A stretch of 64,000 nucleotides of DNA, taken from an uncultured Lachnospiraceae bacterium. GTDB taxonomy: Bacteria > Bacillota > Clostridia > Lachnospirales > Lachnospiraceae. Position numbers and translations under genes: made by a program. The stretch is taken from positions 1 to 64,000 of the forward strand of contig CATNCF010000014.1 in assembly GCA_950097145.1 (NCBI GenBank), read 5' to 3'. Below the pieces are notes generated by a model that was not told the origin of the DNA, did no database searches, and saw only the letters and a list, made by a program, of their open reading frames with translations. The number at the start of each line of letters is the position of its first letter. Positions within the stretch are counted from its first letter, which is position 1. This document shows, in pieces, positions 35,143 to 43,822 of the stretch.

Positions 35143-35176
35143 ATGTAAACTTCCTCCTGCCTTACCGCCATCTTAT

Positions 35177-35207
35177 CATATAGTCAGATTTGTTTCTATC
35201 CTGTCAA
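35177..35207 (-). promoter_or_regulatory. Promoter of the tellurite-type stress operon
   Basis: On the - strand: perfect -35 TTGACA (35202-35207) and -10 TATATG (35177-35182), with a 19-bp spacer. It lies 35 nt upstream of the first gene of the nine- to ten-gene operon. Confidence 0.6.
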
Positions 35208-35246
35208 AAGAAAAAGACTGCTGGAATTCCCCAAACGATCAGTTTA

Positions 35247-35744
35247 TCATTGTTCCGCTCCCTCCAGATGAAGCAGCCAGCGTTTCCTGTCAAGGCCGCT
35301 GGCATATCCTGTCAGGCTTCCGTCCGCTCCGATCACTCTGTGGCAAGGAACAATAATGGCAATTTTATTCCGTCCTACGGCGCCGCCCACTGCCTGGGCG
35401 GACATTCTGGCAATTCCCCTGTGCCCTGCAATTTCACCTGCGATTTCTCCATAAGAAACGGTCTTTCCATAAGGAATTTTCTGAAGGCGCTTCCATACCT
35501 CCATTTGAAAAGGAGTGCCTGTCATATGAAGATGCGGCAGAAAATCTGGTTCCTTTCCTGAAAAATAAACATCCAGCCACTTTCGGGCCAGGGAAAATAC
35601 CGGAAGTTCCTTTTCCTCCCTCTCCGCTTCCAAAAGTTCTTCATAGTATTTTGCCCCCTCAAACCAGAGTCCAGTAAGCCCTGTGGAATCCCCTGTAAGC
35701 AGAAGTTCTCCCATTGGGGAGTTATAATAACTGGTATATTGCAT
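35247..35744 (-). CDS. ogt: Methylated-DNA--protein-cysteine methyltransferase
   Basis: This 165-residue suicide DNA repair enzyme takes the methyl group from O6-methylguanine onto its own cysteine. The active site IVPCHRV has C134, followed by the family-typical GYASGLDRKRWLLHLEG. GTPFQMEVWKRLQKIPYGKTVSYGEIA and the Asn/Arg region GAVGRNKIA, which flips the base, are also clear. Length is normal for the Ogt type, without an Ada regulatory domain. It lies 23 nt after a LicD-type gene and is probably co-transcribed. Confidence 0.93.
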   Translation of the reverse strand: MQYTSYYNSPMGELLLTGDSTGLTGLWFEGAKYYEELLEAEREEKELPVFSLARKWLDVYFSGKEPDFLPHLHMTGTPFQMEVWKRLQKIPYGKTVSYGEIAGEIAGHRGIARMSAQAVGGAVGRNKIAIIVPCHRVIGADGSLTGYASGLDRKRWLLHLEGAEQ

Positions 35745-35767
35745 AAACTTTTATCCTCCAGGCGTTT

Positions 35768-36643
35768 TTATAACTTATTGATATACTTCGTATACGGAGT
35801 TTCCGGATCAAGAAAAATTCCTTCATGCATATTCGGCGCCTGGACAGGCGCCATATAATCTCCATAACGGCATTTCAAATATTTCTCATATTCCGCTGGG
35901 GCCGGCACCATCATATTTTCAAACGGAAGATACACAACTTCTGAATACCATTCCCTCTTTACACTTGGAATTTCCAGAAAATAGTCTGTAATAAAGCAGA
36001 CTTCACTCGATTTGCCAAACTGGGAAAGGTTAAATTGTTCGAACACATCCAAGCGTTCCCGAACCTGCATTTTCAGCAGTTCCATAAGAACCTCTGCACC
36101 CATAGCCATACTTTGCCCCTGGTCAATCAATTTCTTAAGTCCTTCCGGGTCTACCACAGACATCCATATTTCCCTCTGCATCCTGCCAATCACCGGCTTC
36201 ATTCTTTCGCCGTCTGGAACATCATCCAAGGGAAAAATATCTATAAAAATTCCCTGGTGGAACTCCTGTGGAAAATCAGGAAATTCAATTGCCGTCGTCC
36301 GGCTGTCCCTTAATTTCGAAAAAGCCCATATCATTAGATCGTTATAACTGTTTTGATAAAAATACGGGGATGAAACTGCATCTTTCGCAATTATTTTTAA
36401 TTTTTCATAATCATCCCGAAACATCACAACATCAATATCATCGTCCCATGGTATAAACCCCTGATGGCGTACAGCCCCTAAAAGCGTTCCAGAATCCACA
36501 AAATACTGTAGATTATTCTCCCTGCACAGTTTGTCAAACTGTTCAAGAAGATTTAATTCCACTGCCCACACCTTCTTCATTTTTTCTGAGACTTTATAAC
36601 CGCAGCGGATTTCTTCCCGAAAAAAATTTTCATCTAAATGCAT
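35768..36643 (-). CDS. LicD family nucleotidyltransferase-like protein
   Basis: This 291-residue LicD-type protein is of the family that attaches phosphocholine or similar phospho-groups to surface glycans. The diagnostic region is FVDSGTLLGAVRHQGFIPWDDDIDV, where the acidic WDDDID (66-71) would bind metal and a nucleotide-activated donor. The start at 36643 has GGGAGG; the longer frame from 36676 would begin almost at the transcription start. No other polysaccharide genes are adjacent, so the acceptor is unknown. Confidence 0.85.
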   Translation of the reverse strand: MHLDENFFREEIRCGYKVSEKMKKVWAVELNLLEQFDKLCRENNLQYFVDSGTLLGAVRHQGFIPWDDDIDVVMFRDDYEKLKIIAKDAVSSPYFYQNSYNDLMIWAFSKLRDSRTTAIEFPDFPQEFHQGIFIDIFPLDDVPDGERMKPVIGRMQREIWMSVVDPEGLKKLIDQGQSMAMGAEVLMELLKMQVRERLDVFEQFNLSQFGKSSEVCFITDYFLEIPSVKREWYSEVVYLPFENMMVPAPAEYEKYLKCRYGDYMAPVQAPNMHEGIFLDPETPYTKYINKL

Positions 36644-36685
36644 AGCTTCCTCCCTGTACCCTATTCGTAATTTCATGCTCCTTCT

Positions 36686-36714
36686 ATCATAAACGATATG
36701 GGCTAAATAAACAA
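36686..36714 (-). promoter_or_regulatory. Promoter of the licD-ogt unit
   Basis: On the - strand: -35 TTGTTT (36709-36714), 17-bp spacer, -10 TATGAT (36686-36691). The predicted start point lies about at the upstream in-frame ATG, which supports the downstream ATG as the real LicD start. Confidence 0.5.
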
Positions 36715-36737
36715 TACAAAACCAACTTCTTGAGTTA

Positions 36738-36766
36738 TTGACTATTTTTTCGAAAAAACGTATACT
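36738..36766 (+). promoter_or_regulatory. Promoter of the membrane protein gene
   Basis: -35 TTGACT (36738-36743), 17-bp spacer, -10 TATACT (36761-36766), about 60 nt before the ATG at 36827. It is divergent from the licD promoter. Confidence 0.65.
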
Positions 36767-36826
36767 GTTTTTATATATTGAAAAACACAGTCCTCACAAC
36801 CGCAGGCTGTTTTGTAAGGAGTTCCT

Positions 36827-37876
36827 ATGACTGAAAACCACCAGCACGTGATATCCAGCCACATCCGGCGCGTTTACAGGCGGAGGCTGTTATCCCCAGT
36901 TTTATATTTCATTCTTTTACTATTGGTCTGGCTGCTGTTTCCGCTGTCAGATATTTTGTTTCCCCAGAACCTGGACAGCCTGGAAACGCTGAATACCGGC
37001 AGCCATCCTCACGCTTCCTATCTGAAGGCAGAACTAAAGGATCTGTATTTTACCGGATATACCAATACATTTTTCGGACAGACCAACGGTTATTACTACT
37101 ATACCCTAGAGGGTAAGCAATGTCTGATTGTTCTGCTGTCCCCCCGGACCTGCCAGGAAGGGCTTCCCCATATAGATTCTGTGCGCATCCGCGGACGAAT
37201 TCTGGAAGGAACGGAATCCTACGCCGCCCTTCTGGAGCACCTGGCCAGCGATCTAAACTGGACCAAAGAAGGCATTTCCCGGAAAGTCAGCCCTGTTTTT
37301 CTCAGTGAGCCTGCCTTTAAGATGGAACTGACGGCATTTTTAATGGCCGTTTATTTCCTGACAGGACTTTATGCGCTAATCCGGTTTTTCTTAGATATCC
37401 TGTATATCAGTTTTCCAGTACTGTGCCCTGCCTGCCGCCAGCTTGGACGCTATGGCAAAGCATCCGCGCTCCTTGCCCAGGCAGAGACAGAATTTGCCAC
37501 ACTCCCTCAATTAGCCACGGAGGATATGTTTATTACAGAACATTATTTCATTGTCCTTGCCAATTACCGCACAGTCATTGTGCCCATCGCAGAAATGCTC
37601 TGGATTTATAAATACTCCACACTGCACAAGCTTCTGTGGCGCCATTTCAGCATTTCTTATACCCTGCACATAACAGCCAGCAAACGGTTGTATATCCAAT
37701 GTCCGAAAAATATGAAATCTGATATTGACGGCATCATAGACTATCTCTCAGAGGCAAACCATGATATTCTTGTGGGATTCAGCGAAGAAAACAGGGTGAA
37801 TGTACGGAAGCTGCAAAATCACCGCTTAAATATTGAAAAGCTGCCTGCATTCCTGAGAAATAAAATAAAAAAATAA
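36827..37876 (+). CDS. Membrane protein of unknown function (two TM segments)
   Basis: This 349-residue protein has a basic N-terminus, a membrane helix at about residues 25-45 (VLYFILLLLVWLLFPL) and an extracytoplasmic region of about 130 residues. A second hydrophobic stretch (about 163-195) leads to a cytoplasmic C-terminal part. That part resembles small PH-like or YcxB-like folds (TLHKLLWRHFSISYTLHI pattern), but I do not recognise a named family with certainty; it may belong to one of the DUF families of Lachnospiraceae. AAGGAG precedes the ATG. It is monocistronic, with its own promoter and a terminator directly after it. Confidence 0.7.
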   Translation: MTENHQHVISSHIRRVYRRRLLSPVLYFILLLLVWLLFPLSDILFPQNLDSLETLNTGSHPHASYLKAELKDLYFTGYTNTFFGQTNGYYYYTLEGKQCLIVLLSPRTCQEGLPHIDSVRIRGRILEGTESYAALLEHLASDLNWTKEGISRKVSPVFLSEPAFKMELTAFLMAVYFLTGLYALIRFFLDILYISFPVLCPACRQLGRYGKASALLAQAETEFATLPQLATEDMFITEHYFIVLANYRTVIVPIAEMLWIYKYSTLHKLLWRHFSISYTLHITASKRLYIQCPKNMKSDIDGIIDYLSEANHDILVGFSEENRVNVRKLQNHRLNIEKLPAFLRNKIKK

Positions 37877-37881
37877 GATAA

Positions 37882-37926
37882 AAAAGAAGGCCGGGAACAT
37901 TTCTTTCCTATTCCCAGCCTTCTTTT
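37882..37926. terminator. Bidirectional terminator between convergent genes
   Basis: A long stem (37882-37897 with 37911-37926, one mismatch) is flanked by A-runs on the left and T-runs on the right. It serves both the membrane protein gene and the DUF1002 gene. Confidence 0.8.
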
Positions 37927-37927
37927 A

Positions 37928-39166
37928 TCAGGAAAATAATCCTTTAAAAAAATCTATGATGGAGCGGAAAAAACCCGCCACCTTATCAAAGATTCCTCCT
38001 GCGTCAATCTTTGAGATCTTATCATACAATTCCTGCGCCTGGTCTTTGATAGAATCCAAATCTAGATCCAGTTCTCCAATCTTTTGCAGCAGCTCTACCA
38101 ACTGCGAGATCTCATCTTCTGTCAGTTTAATATGAAACTCATCACATGCCTTTTGGATCACTTCCCGGATATCACTTTCAGAACTTAAATTTTTTCCTAC
38201 TACTTCCTGTTTTAAATAAGCAATCAATTCCTCTGCTTTCTCAGAGTCTCCCACCGTATCTGCCAAATCTCCAGTCAGTACCAGTTCATTCAATGCCGTA
38301 TCCATACTCTTCTCTGTTACGGTTTCCCCGGTCATAACAGAATATGCTTTCATTACCCCAACCAGAGCGGCCGTTCCTGAAATTGGCGAAGGCCCTGCCA
38401 CAATAATATCCGCATCTGTAATTCCCGCTGTGATCAGCGCATTTTTGTACATGCCGATGGTACAATAAGAAATATTTTTGGTCGTGATGTTAATTCCATT
38501 CCCCTTCTCACGCTTCACCACCAATACCGAAGATAAGGAACGTGTTCCAATCTTATCTGCCGACACATATTCTCCCAGATACTGATGCTCTTCTTCATTT
38601 GTAATATAAATCACATCATAATCCCCAAGTTCTGCAGGATTGATTCCCAGAAGGCTCAGAACCGTATTCTTCTGTTCTGGCCGAAGGTTTGCACCCAGGG
38701 CCAGATAAGGCTTATCCTCCTTCGTAATCGGTTCTGTCACCTCGCCTTCCTGTCCAGAGGCATCCACGGCGCTTCCATCTGTACCCGCCGGGCTGTTTTC
38801 CCCTTCGTCCCCATCCATAGATTCTCCCGGTTCACTTTCATCCCCCTCTTCCGGAATGGTTTCATCCCCTTCCTCGGGAATAGGATCGTCTCCTTCCTCC
38901 GGGCTCTTGTAACCCGGCGGAATTGTGTTTTCCCCGAAATCTTCGTCTGGGTTCTGCCTGGAAATATCATCATTTCCGTCTTCCGCTTCCGGAACAATTT
39001 CCTCTGGTTCTGTCTGGCTGTTTCCACTGTTCTGTTCCGAAAGTCCGGCTTCCTCCTGAGTGTCTGCCGCCGGACTGCCCTCTGTCCCATAAACTTTTGC
39101 CGCTGGCAAAACTGCCGCAGCACATACCAGGAGCAGAGCGGTGCATTGTTTGATACGCTTTTTCAT
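37928..39166 (-). CDS. Secreted DUF1002 protein with acidic linker
   Basis: This 412-residue protein has a signal peptide (KKRIKQCTALLLVCAAAVLPAAKVYG). A strongly acidic Pro/Glu/Asp/Gly-rich segment (about residues 30-135) contains short repeats such as PEEGD and IPEEGDE. The DUF1002 domain follows, recognisable from LGANLRPEQ, VIYITNEEEHQYLGEY and SSVLVVKREKGNGI..TT.NI. The C-terminus ends in an amphipathic helix rich in Phe. The family is secreted in Firmicutes and its role is unknown. The start at 39166 has GGAGG. It is the last gene of the truA-recJ unit. Confidence 0.82.
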   Translation of the reverse strand: MKKRIKQCTALLLVCAAAVLPAAKVYGTEGSPAADTQEEAGLSEQNSGNSQTEPEEIVPEAEDGNDDISRQNPDEDFGENTIPPGYKSPEEGDDPIPEEGDETIPEEGDESEPGESMDGDEGENSPAGTDGSAVDASGQEGEVTEPITKEDKPYLALGANLRPEQKNTVLSLLGINPAELGDYDVIYITNEEEHQYLGEYVSADKIGTRSLSSVLVVKREKGNGINITTKNISYCTIGMYKNALITAGITDADIIVAGPSPISGTAALVGVMKAYSVMTGETVTEKSMDTALNELVLTGDLADTVGDSEKAEELIAYLKQEVVGKNLSSESDIREVIQKACDEFHIKLTEDEISQLVELLQKIGELDLDLDSIKDQAQELYDKISKIDAGGIFDKVAGFFRSIIDFFKGLFS

Positions 39167-39202
39167 AATTTCCTCCATTCTGCACAACTGTAACATATAT
39201 TT

Positions 39203-40129
39203 CTACAAATGCTTATGAAGCCATCTGTAAATATCTTGATATACAATTTCTTTATCTGTCTCGTTCAATATTTCATGACGGTCCCCCGGATATAATTTCC
39301 AGTTCAGATCCATAATCCCGGCCTTTTTATATATCTCATAGGCCTTTTTTACTCCCGCGCCATAATTTCCTACCGGATCATCCTGTCCAGACACCAGAAC
39401 TACAGGAAGATTTTTGGGAATTGCCTGAATATTTCTCTTTTGATTAATAAAATGAATAGTATCAAACAAATTGTAAAATCCATTCAATGTAAACTTAAAT
39501 GTGCAGCAGGGATTGCTGTTATAAGCTTTTACAATCTCTGGATCTTTGGTAAGCCATGAATCTGTGTCCCCTCCCTGGAACCTCTTATTATTCCCAGAAA
39601 ACACCTGCTGATCCACCAGGCTGCTGCGGTAACGCCAGCCTTTCAGCAAAGCCAGAATTACACACAGCGCCTTTCCTGCCTGTACCACAGAATCCGGCTG
39701 GCTCCCGGTTCCCATAATAATTGCCCCTGACAGTCCTTTCCCATATTTGGACAAATATTTCCTCAAAAGAAAGGAACCCATGCTGTGTCCCAGCATAAAA
39801 TAAGGGAGCTCAGTATATTTTTTCTGAACCATTCTTCGGAGACGGTTTAAATCTTCTACCACCAGATCACTGCCCTTTCTGGGTGCAAAATATCCCCAGT
39901 CTTCCTGGGAGGCCGCGGACCTGCCATGACCAAGATGATCATTTCCCACAACCAGAAATCCTTTATCCGTCAAAAATTCTGCAAAATCCTCATAACGTTC
40001 AATATACTCTATCATTCCATGGCTGATCTGCAGAATGCCTAAGTTCTTTCCCTGGTCTGGCTTCCACAGAACTGCATGGATCCTGTTTGTTCCATCTGCC
40101 GACGAAAAGGTAAACTCTTTCTTCTTCAT
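39203..40129 (-). CDS. Alpha/beta hydrolase (monoacylglycerol lipase-like)
   Basis: This 308-residue serine hydrolase has HGMIEYIERY as the oxyanion loop and GNDHLGHGRS. The nucleophile elbow is GHSMGS (S116), the acid is in VSGQDDPVGN and the base His in PGDRHEILNE, as in the Hydrolase_4 lysophospholipase/monoglyceride lipase group. No signal peptide is present, so it acts in the cytoplasm, probably on acylglycerol or similar esters. It starts 30 nt after recJ. Confidence 0.87.
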   Translation of the reverse strand: MKKKEFTFSSADGTNRIHAVLWKPDQGKNLGILQISHGMIEYIERYEDFAEFLTDKGFLVVGNDHLGHGRSAASQEDWGYFAPRKGSDLVVEDLNRLRRMVQKKYTELPYFMLGHSMGSFLLRKYLSKYGKGLSGAIIMGTGSQPDSVVQAGKALCVILALLKGWRYRSSLVDQQVFSGNNKRFQGGDTDSWLTKDPEIVKAYNSNPCCTFKFTLNGFYNLFDTIHFINQKRNIQAIPKNLPVVLVSGQDDPVGNYGAGVKKAYEIYKKAGIMDLNWKLYPGDRHEILNETDKEIVYQDIYRWLHKHL

Positions 40130-40159
40130 ACGTTCTGTCCTTTCTGGACAATTCCTGCC

Positions 40160-41923
40160 CTATCTATATTTCTTTACCACAATTTGAATACTCTCACGGC
40201 CGTTATAAACATTAAGTTCTGGGTAATACACAAAAGACACCAGCATCCCGCTGTCTTTCCCGGCAAGGGCCTGTTCCAGGGCGCCGCTGCCATATTTCTC
40301 TCTTAAAAAGGATAACAGTTCTTCCACCTGCCCAAAATACACCGCCGTAAAATTGCTGCCTCCCGCGCTCCTTATCTGCATTCTGCAAACATTGCGGTTC
40401 TTTCCCAAAATCCTCATGGATAGAATCTGTATGTTCCTGTCTGCAAACAATGGTTTCTCATTTGCTTTCCCAAAAGGCTCTAAAATATTGAACTCCTGAA
40501 TCAATTCCCTGGTAATGTAATCCAGAGGCATGGGGACGTCTATCACAACTTTTCCCCTTAAATCATTATCGGTCAGGGTGGTAAGTTCATTTAATCTCTG
40601 ACGGAACAAATCCACATGTTCTTCTGGGAGAGATAAACCCGCCGCCATGGGATGGCCCCCATATTTCAGAAACAATTCCTTACACTTTGACATCTCTTCA
40701 TACATGGAATACTGTTCAGTGGAGCGCCCAGAACCTTTGACTCCTTCTTCTGATTTGGTGAGTACAAACACTGGCCTGTGATATTGTTCCCGGATTCGCC
40801 CTGCAATAATCCCCGCCAGGCTTTCATGGCAGTCTGGAAGATAAATAACCAGTACCTTATCATTTTTCAGTTCTGTCTGCTCCACCAGCTCCCGGGCCTG
40901 TAAAACCCCCTGTTCCGTCATCTCCTTGCGGCTCACATTCAAATCATATAAGTCGCCTGCATACTCTTCTGCCTGATATGTATCCTCCGCCAGCAGCATC
41001 CCAAGAGCACGCTTTGCTGTATCCAGCCGCCCGCTGGCATTCAGGCAGGGCCCCAGAACAAATCCAATATGATAAGCATTGATGCCCCCTGGCGGAATCT
41101 TGCTGCGCGCTGTCAGTGCGCGTATTCCATAATTTTTCGTGTGGTTCAGCGCCTTTAAGCCTTCTTTTACTAAGATACGGTTTTCTCCCTGGAGATCCAT
41201 TACGTCTCCTACCGTGGCAAAAGCTGCATTTTCCAAATACGCAAATGCTTCTGTTTCTGAGATTCCTAAATCCTGGTATAAGACCTGAATTAATTTAAAG
41301 GCCACCGCCGCGCCGCACAGGCTCTTAAAAGGATAGGGACAATCCGGCTGTTTGGGATTTACCACTGCATCAGCAGGAGGAATCTGATAAATCCGGTTTC
41401 CATCTCCGCCCTCTTCATACGGCACTTCATGGTGATCTGTAATAATTACGGTGAGCCCAAGTTCCTTAGCAAGGACAATCTCCTGATACGCCGCAATCCC
41501 ATTATCACAGGTCAAAATCGTATCAATTCCCTCCGAGGCTGCCTGCCGGATCAAGCGTTCATTGACGCCATAGCCGTCTGCAATTCTGTCAGGAATCTCA
41601 TAATCCACCTGTGCCTTTAAGCGGCTCAGGGCAGAGTACAGGATATAAACGGACTGTACTCCGTCAATATCATAATCCCCCAGAATCCGAATCTTCCGAT
41701 TCTCTTTTATCTTATTCTGCAGCAGCCCTGACGCCCGTGTGATATCCTTCATCTGTCTTGGATCATGGAGATCCTTCCAGGTCCCGGAAAGATATTCCTT
41801 TAACGCCTGTTCCCCCACTACATCCCGGTTCCGGATAATTCTTGCAGTCACCTGGTCAATTCCAAACTGCTTTGCAATCCCTTTAAAATCTGCCTTTTTG
41901 GCAGACACTACCCATTGTTCCAT
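40160..41923 (-). CDS. recJ: Single-stranded-DNA-specific exonuclease RecJ
   Basis: This 587-residue 5'-3' exonuclease is used in recombination and repair. The DHH core has ILGDYDIDGVQS (motif I), LTCDNG, and VIITDHHEVP (motif III). The DHHA1 part shows KYGGHPMAAGLSLP, followed by the OB-fold nucleic-acid-binding domain and a short C-terminus. In motif I the usual DxDxDG is DYDIDG, which is normal. The start overlaps the end of truA by 16 nt, so the two are translationally coupled. Confidence 0.92.
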   Translation of the reverse strand: MEQWVVSAKKADFKGIAKQFGIDQVTARIIRNRDVVGEQALKEYLSGTWKDLHDPRQMKDITRASGLLQNKIKENRKIRILGDYDIDGVQSVYILYSALSRLKAQVDYEIPDRIADGYGVNERLIRQAASEGIDTILTCDNGIAAYQEIVLAKELGLTVIITDHHEVPYEEGGDGNRIYQIPPADAVVNPKQPDCPYPFKSLCGAAVAFKLIQVLYQDLGISETEAFAYLENAAFATVGDVMDLQGENRILVKEGLKALNHTKNYGIRALTARSKIPPGGINAYHIGFVLGPCLNASGRLDTAKRALGMLLAEDTYQAEEYAGDLYDLNVSRKEMTEQGVLQARELVEQTELKNDKVLVIYLPDCHESLAGIIAGRIREQYHRPVFVLTKSEEGVKGSGRSTEQYSMYEEMSKCKELFLKYGGHPMAAGLSLPEEHVDLFRQRLNELTTLTDNDLRGKVVIDVPMPLDYITRELIQEFNILEPFGKANEKPLFADRNIQILSMRILGKNRNVCRMQIRSAGGSNFTAVYFGQVEELLSFLREKYGSGALEQALAGKDSGMLVSFVYYPELNVYNGRESIQIVVKKYR

Positions 41924-42681
41924 ATTCCGTCATCCTTCTTATATTCTACACTGCAGAGTACCAGCCCTTTTGCCGGAATCGTAACGCCTGCCCGCTCCCT
42001 GACCCCCGCATCCAAAATCGCGGCAATTTCCAAAGGCCTCCTCTTTCCAAGCCCTACTTCTACCAGCGTGCCTGCAAGAATCCGCACCATATGATGCAAA
42101 AAGCCATCGCCAGTAATCACAATATCAACCTCTTTGCCATTCTGCAGAATATCCAGGCGGTAAATCGTCCGTATGGTAGACTTCTTTTTCTTTGCCCGGG
42201 CGCAGAAACCTGCAAAATCATGGGTTCCCAGCAAATACTGAGCCCCCTGGCGCATTGCCAGAAGATCCAGAGGTTCTTTTATCTGATACATCCATTTTCT
42301 CTCAAATACATTGGAACCGCCGTCGTTAAAAATCCGGTAACAATACGTCTTCTTTACGGCTGATAATCTGGCATGAAACCGTTCTGGAACCTCTGTTACC
42401 TCTAAAATGCCGATGTCCTCCGGCAGATAATGGTTGGCATACTCCTGAATCTCTCTTGGCTCCATATTTACCGTAAGGTGCACACTTGCAGCCTGGCCCG
42501 CCGCATGTACCCCGGCGTCCGTCCTGCCGGCTCCCTGCACTTCTACAGGACTTCCTTCCAGCGCTGTAAATACGCTGTTTAACTTTCCCTGTATAGTTAC
42601 GTCTGTGCTCTTCTGGCTCTGCCACCCTTTGTAGCGGGAGCCGTCATATTCTATAATCATTTTATAATTTTTTCCAGACAT
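41908..42681 (-). CDS. truA: tRNA pseudouridine(38-40) synthase TruA
   Basis: This 257-residue enzyme modifies uridines at positions 38-40 of tRNA anticodon arms. The catalytic Asp is D55 in GAGRTDAGVHA. EYDGSRYKGWQ.Q near the start and HFAGFCARAKKKKSTIRTI and DGFLHHMVRILAGTLVEVG in the second half are family hallmarks. Length is normal. It is first in the truA-recJ-hydrolase-DUF1002 operon, with a good promoter upstream. Confidence 0.95.
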   Translation of the reverse strand: MSGKNYKMIIEYDGSRYKGWQSQKSTDVTIQGKLNSVFTALEGSPVEVQGAGRTDAGVHAAGQAASVHLTVNMEPREIQEYANHYLPEDIGILEVTEVPERFHARLSAVKKTYCYRIFNDGGSNVFERKWMYQIKEPLDLLAMRQGAQYLLGTHDFAGFCARAKKKKSTIRTIYRLDILQNGKEVDIVITGDGFLHHMVRILAGTLVEVGLGKRRPLEIAAILDAGVRERAGVTIPAKGLVLCSVEYKKDDGIWNNG

Positions 42682-42713
42682 TTCTCTTCCCTTCTGCCTT
42701 TTTCCCTCCCTGC

Positions 42714-42742
42714 ATCATAGCAAAATATAATGACTTTTTCAA
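42714..42742 (-). promoter_or_regulatory. Promoter of the truA-recJ operon
   Basis: On the - strand: -35 TTGAAA (42737-42742), 17-bp spacer, -10 TATGAT (42714-42719), 33 nt before the truA ATG. Confidence 0.65.
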
Positions 42743-42809
42743 GAAAATATGATAAGATGTAGAACAGGCGCTGCCCAAATTATATTTTGCAAAAAGAAGG
42801 GAAACTGAT

Positions 42810-43793
42810 ATGAACCCATTGTCTTTAATAGAATTGTTAAAAAATCATACTGTATATATCCAGACCCACAACTTTCCTGACCCAGACGCCATTGCCAGCG
42901 CGTTCGGGCTTCAGCAGTTTTTCTCCTGCCACGGTATTTCCGCCGACTTGTGTTATGACGGGAAAATTGACCGCCTCAGCGCAAAAAAAATGCTGGAAAC
43001 TTTCGAGATTACCATGTTTTCAAAAAATAAACTGCATAATATGACAGAAGACGATTCTATTGTATTAGTTGACTCTCAGAAAAATAACAGTAATGTAACC
43101 GATTTCATTGGTGATGAGGTGGGGTGTATTGACCACCATCCCATATTTTTTCCCTATGAATACAAGTATCAGGATATTCGCCCTGCCGGTTCCTGCTCCT
43201 CTATCATTGCCTCTTATTTCCAGAGCACAGACACACCTCTTACTCCTGCGTGCGCTGCCGCCCTAGCCTATGGCATTAAAATGGATACGGCTGATTTTAC
43301 CCGCGGGGCAACTGAACTGGATTTAGAAATGCTTTCCTTTCTCTTCAAACATGCAGATTGGAAATTAGTGACTACTATGTACAGCAATACCATGGAATTT
43401 GACGATCTGCAGGCTTACGGCGCAGCCATTCAGAATATACAGATTTTTGACCGGACAGGCTTTGCCTATATTCCCTTTCACTGCGCCCAAGCCCTGATAG
43501 CCATTATTTCAGACTTTATCTTGTCCTTGGATGTTGTGGATATTGCTGTTATCTACGGCCTTCAGACGGACGGCATCCGCTTCTCTATCCGCAGTGAGCA
43601 AGAGCAGATTCATGCCGGGAATCTCATTGCAAATGCCCTCCACGGCTGGGGCAGCGGCGGAGGGCACCCATCTATGGCCGGTGGCATGATACCCTCGGAA
43701 CATCTTCCTCTGCTGGGAGAAGACATACACGCTTCTATCCGGGACAGATTTATGAAATCCATATCTCAAATGGAGCCGGAGGCTGGGCACTAG
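42810..43793 (+). CDS. DHH/DHHA1 phosphoesterase (NrnA-like)
   Basis: This 327-residue phosphoesterase has FPDPDAIASAFGL (metal-binding motif I), VLVDSQ, and the DHH motif as IDHHP (near residue 110). The C-terminal DHHA1 domain shows HGWGSGGGHPSMAGG. Such proteins degrade short oligoribonucleotides, pAp or cyclic-dinucleotide products. It lacks the CBS and membrane domains of GdpP. The exact substrate cannot be read from sequence. It is divergent from truA and ends in a strong terminator. Confidence 0.87.
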   Translation: MNPLSLIELLKNHTVYIQTHNFPDPDAIASAFGLQQFFSCHGISADLCYDGKIDRLSAKKMLETFEITMFSKNKLHNMTEDDSIVLVDSQKNNSNVTDFIGDEVGCIDHHPIFFPYEYKYQDIRPAGSCSSIIASYFQSTDTPLTPACAAALAYGIKMDTADFTRGATELDLEMLSFLFKHADWKLVTTMYSNTMEFDDLQAYGAAIQNIQIFDRTGFAYIPFHCAQALIAIISDFILSLDVVDIAVIYGLQTDGIRFSIRSEQEQIHAGNLIANALHGWGSGGGHPSMAGGMIPSEHLPLLGEDIHASIRDRFMKSISQMEPEAGH

Positions 43794-43812
43794 AACATAG
43801 TGCACAGCCTCC
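43778..43812. terminator. Strong terminator spanning the end of the DHH gene
   Basis: A 15-bp stem with one mismatch (43778-43792 with 43798-43812) and a 5-nt loop is followed by TGTTTGT. The left arm includes the stop codon of the DHH gene. It lies between convergent genes. Confidence 0.75.
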
Positions 43813-43822
43813 TGTTTGTCAA

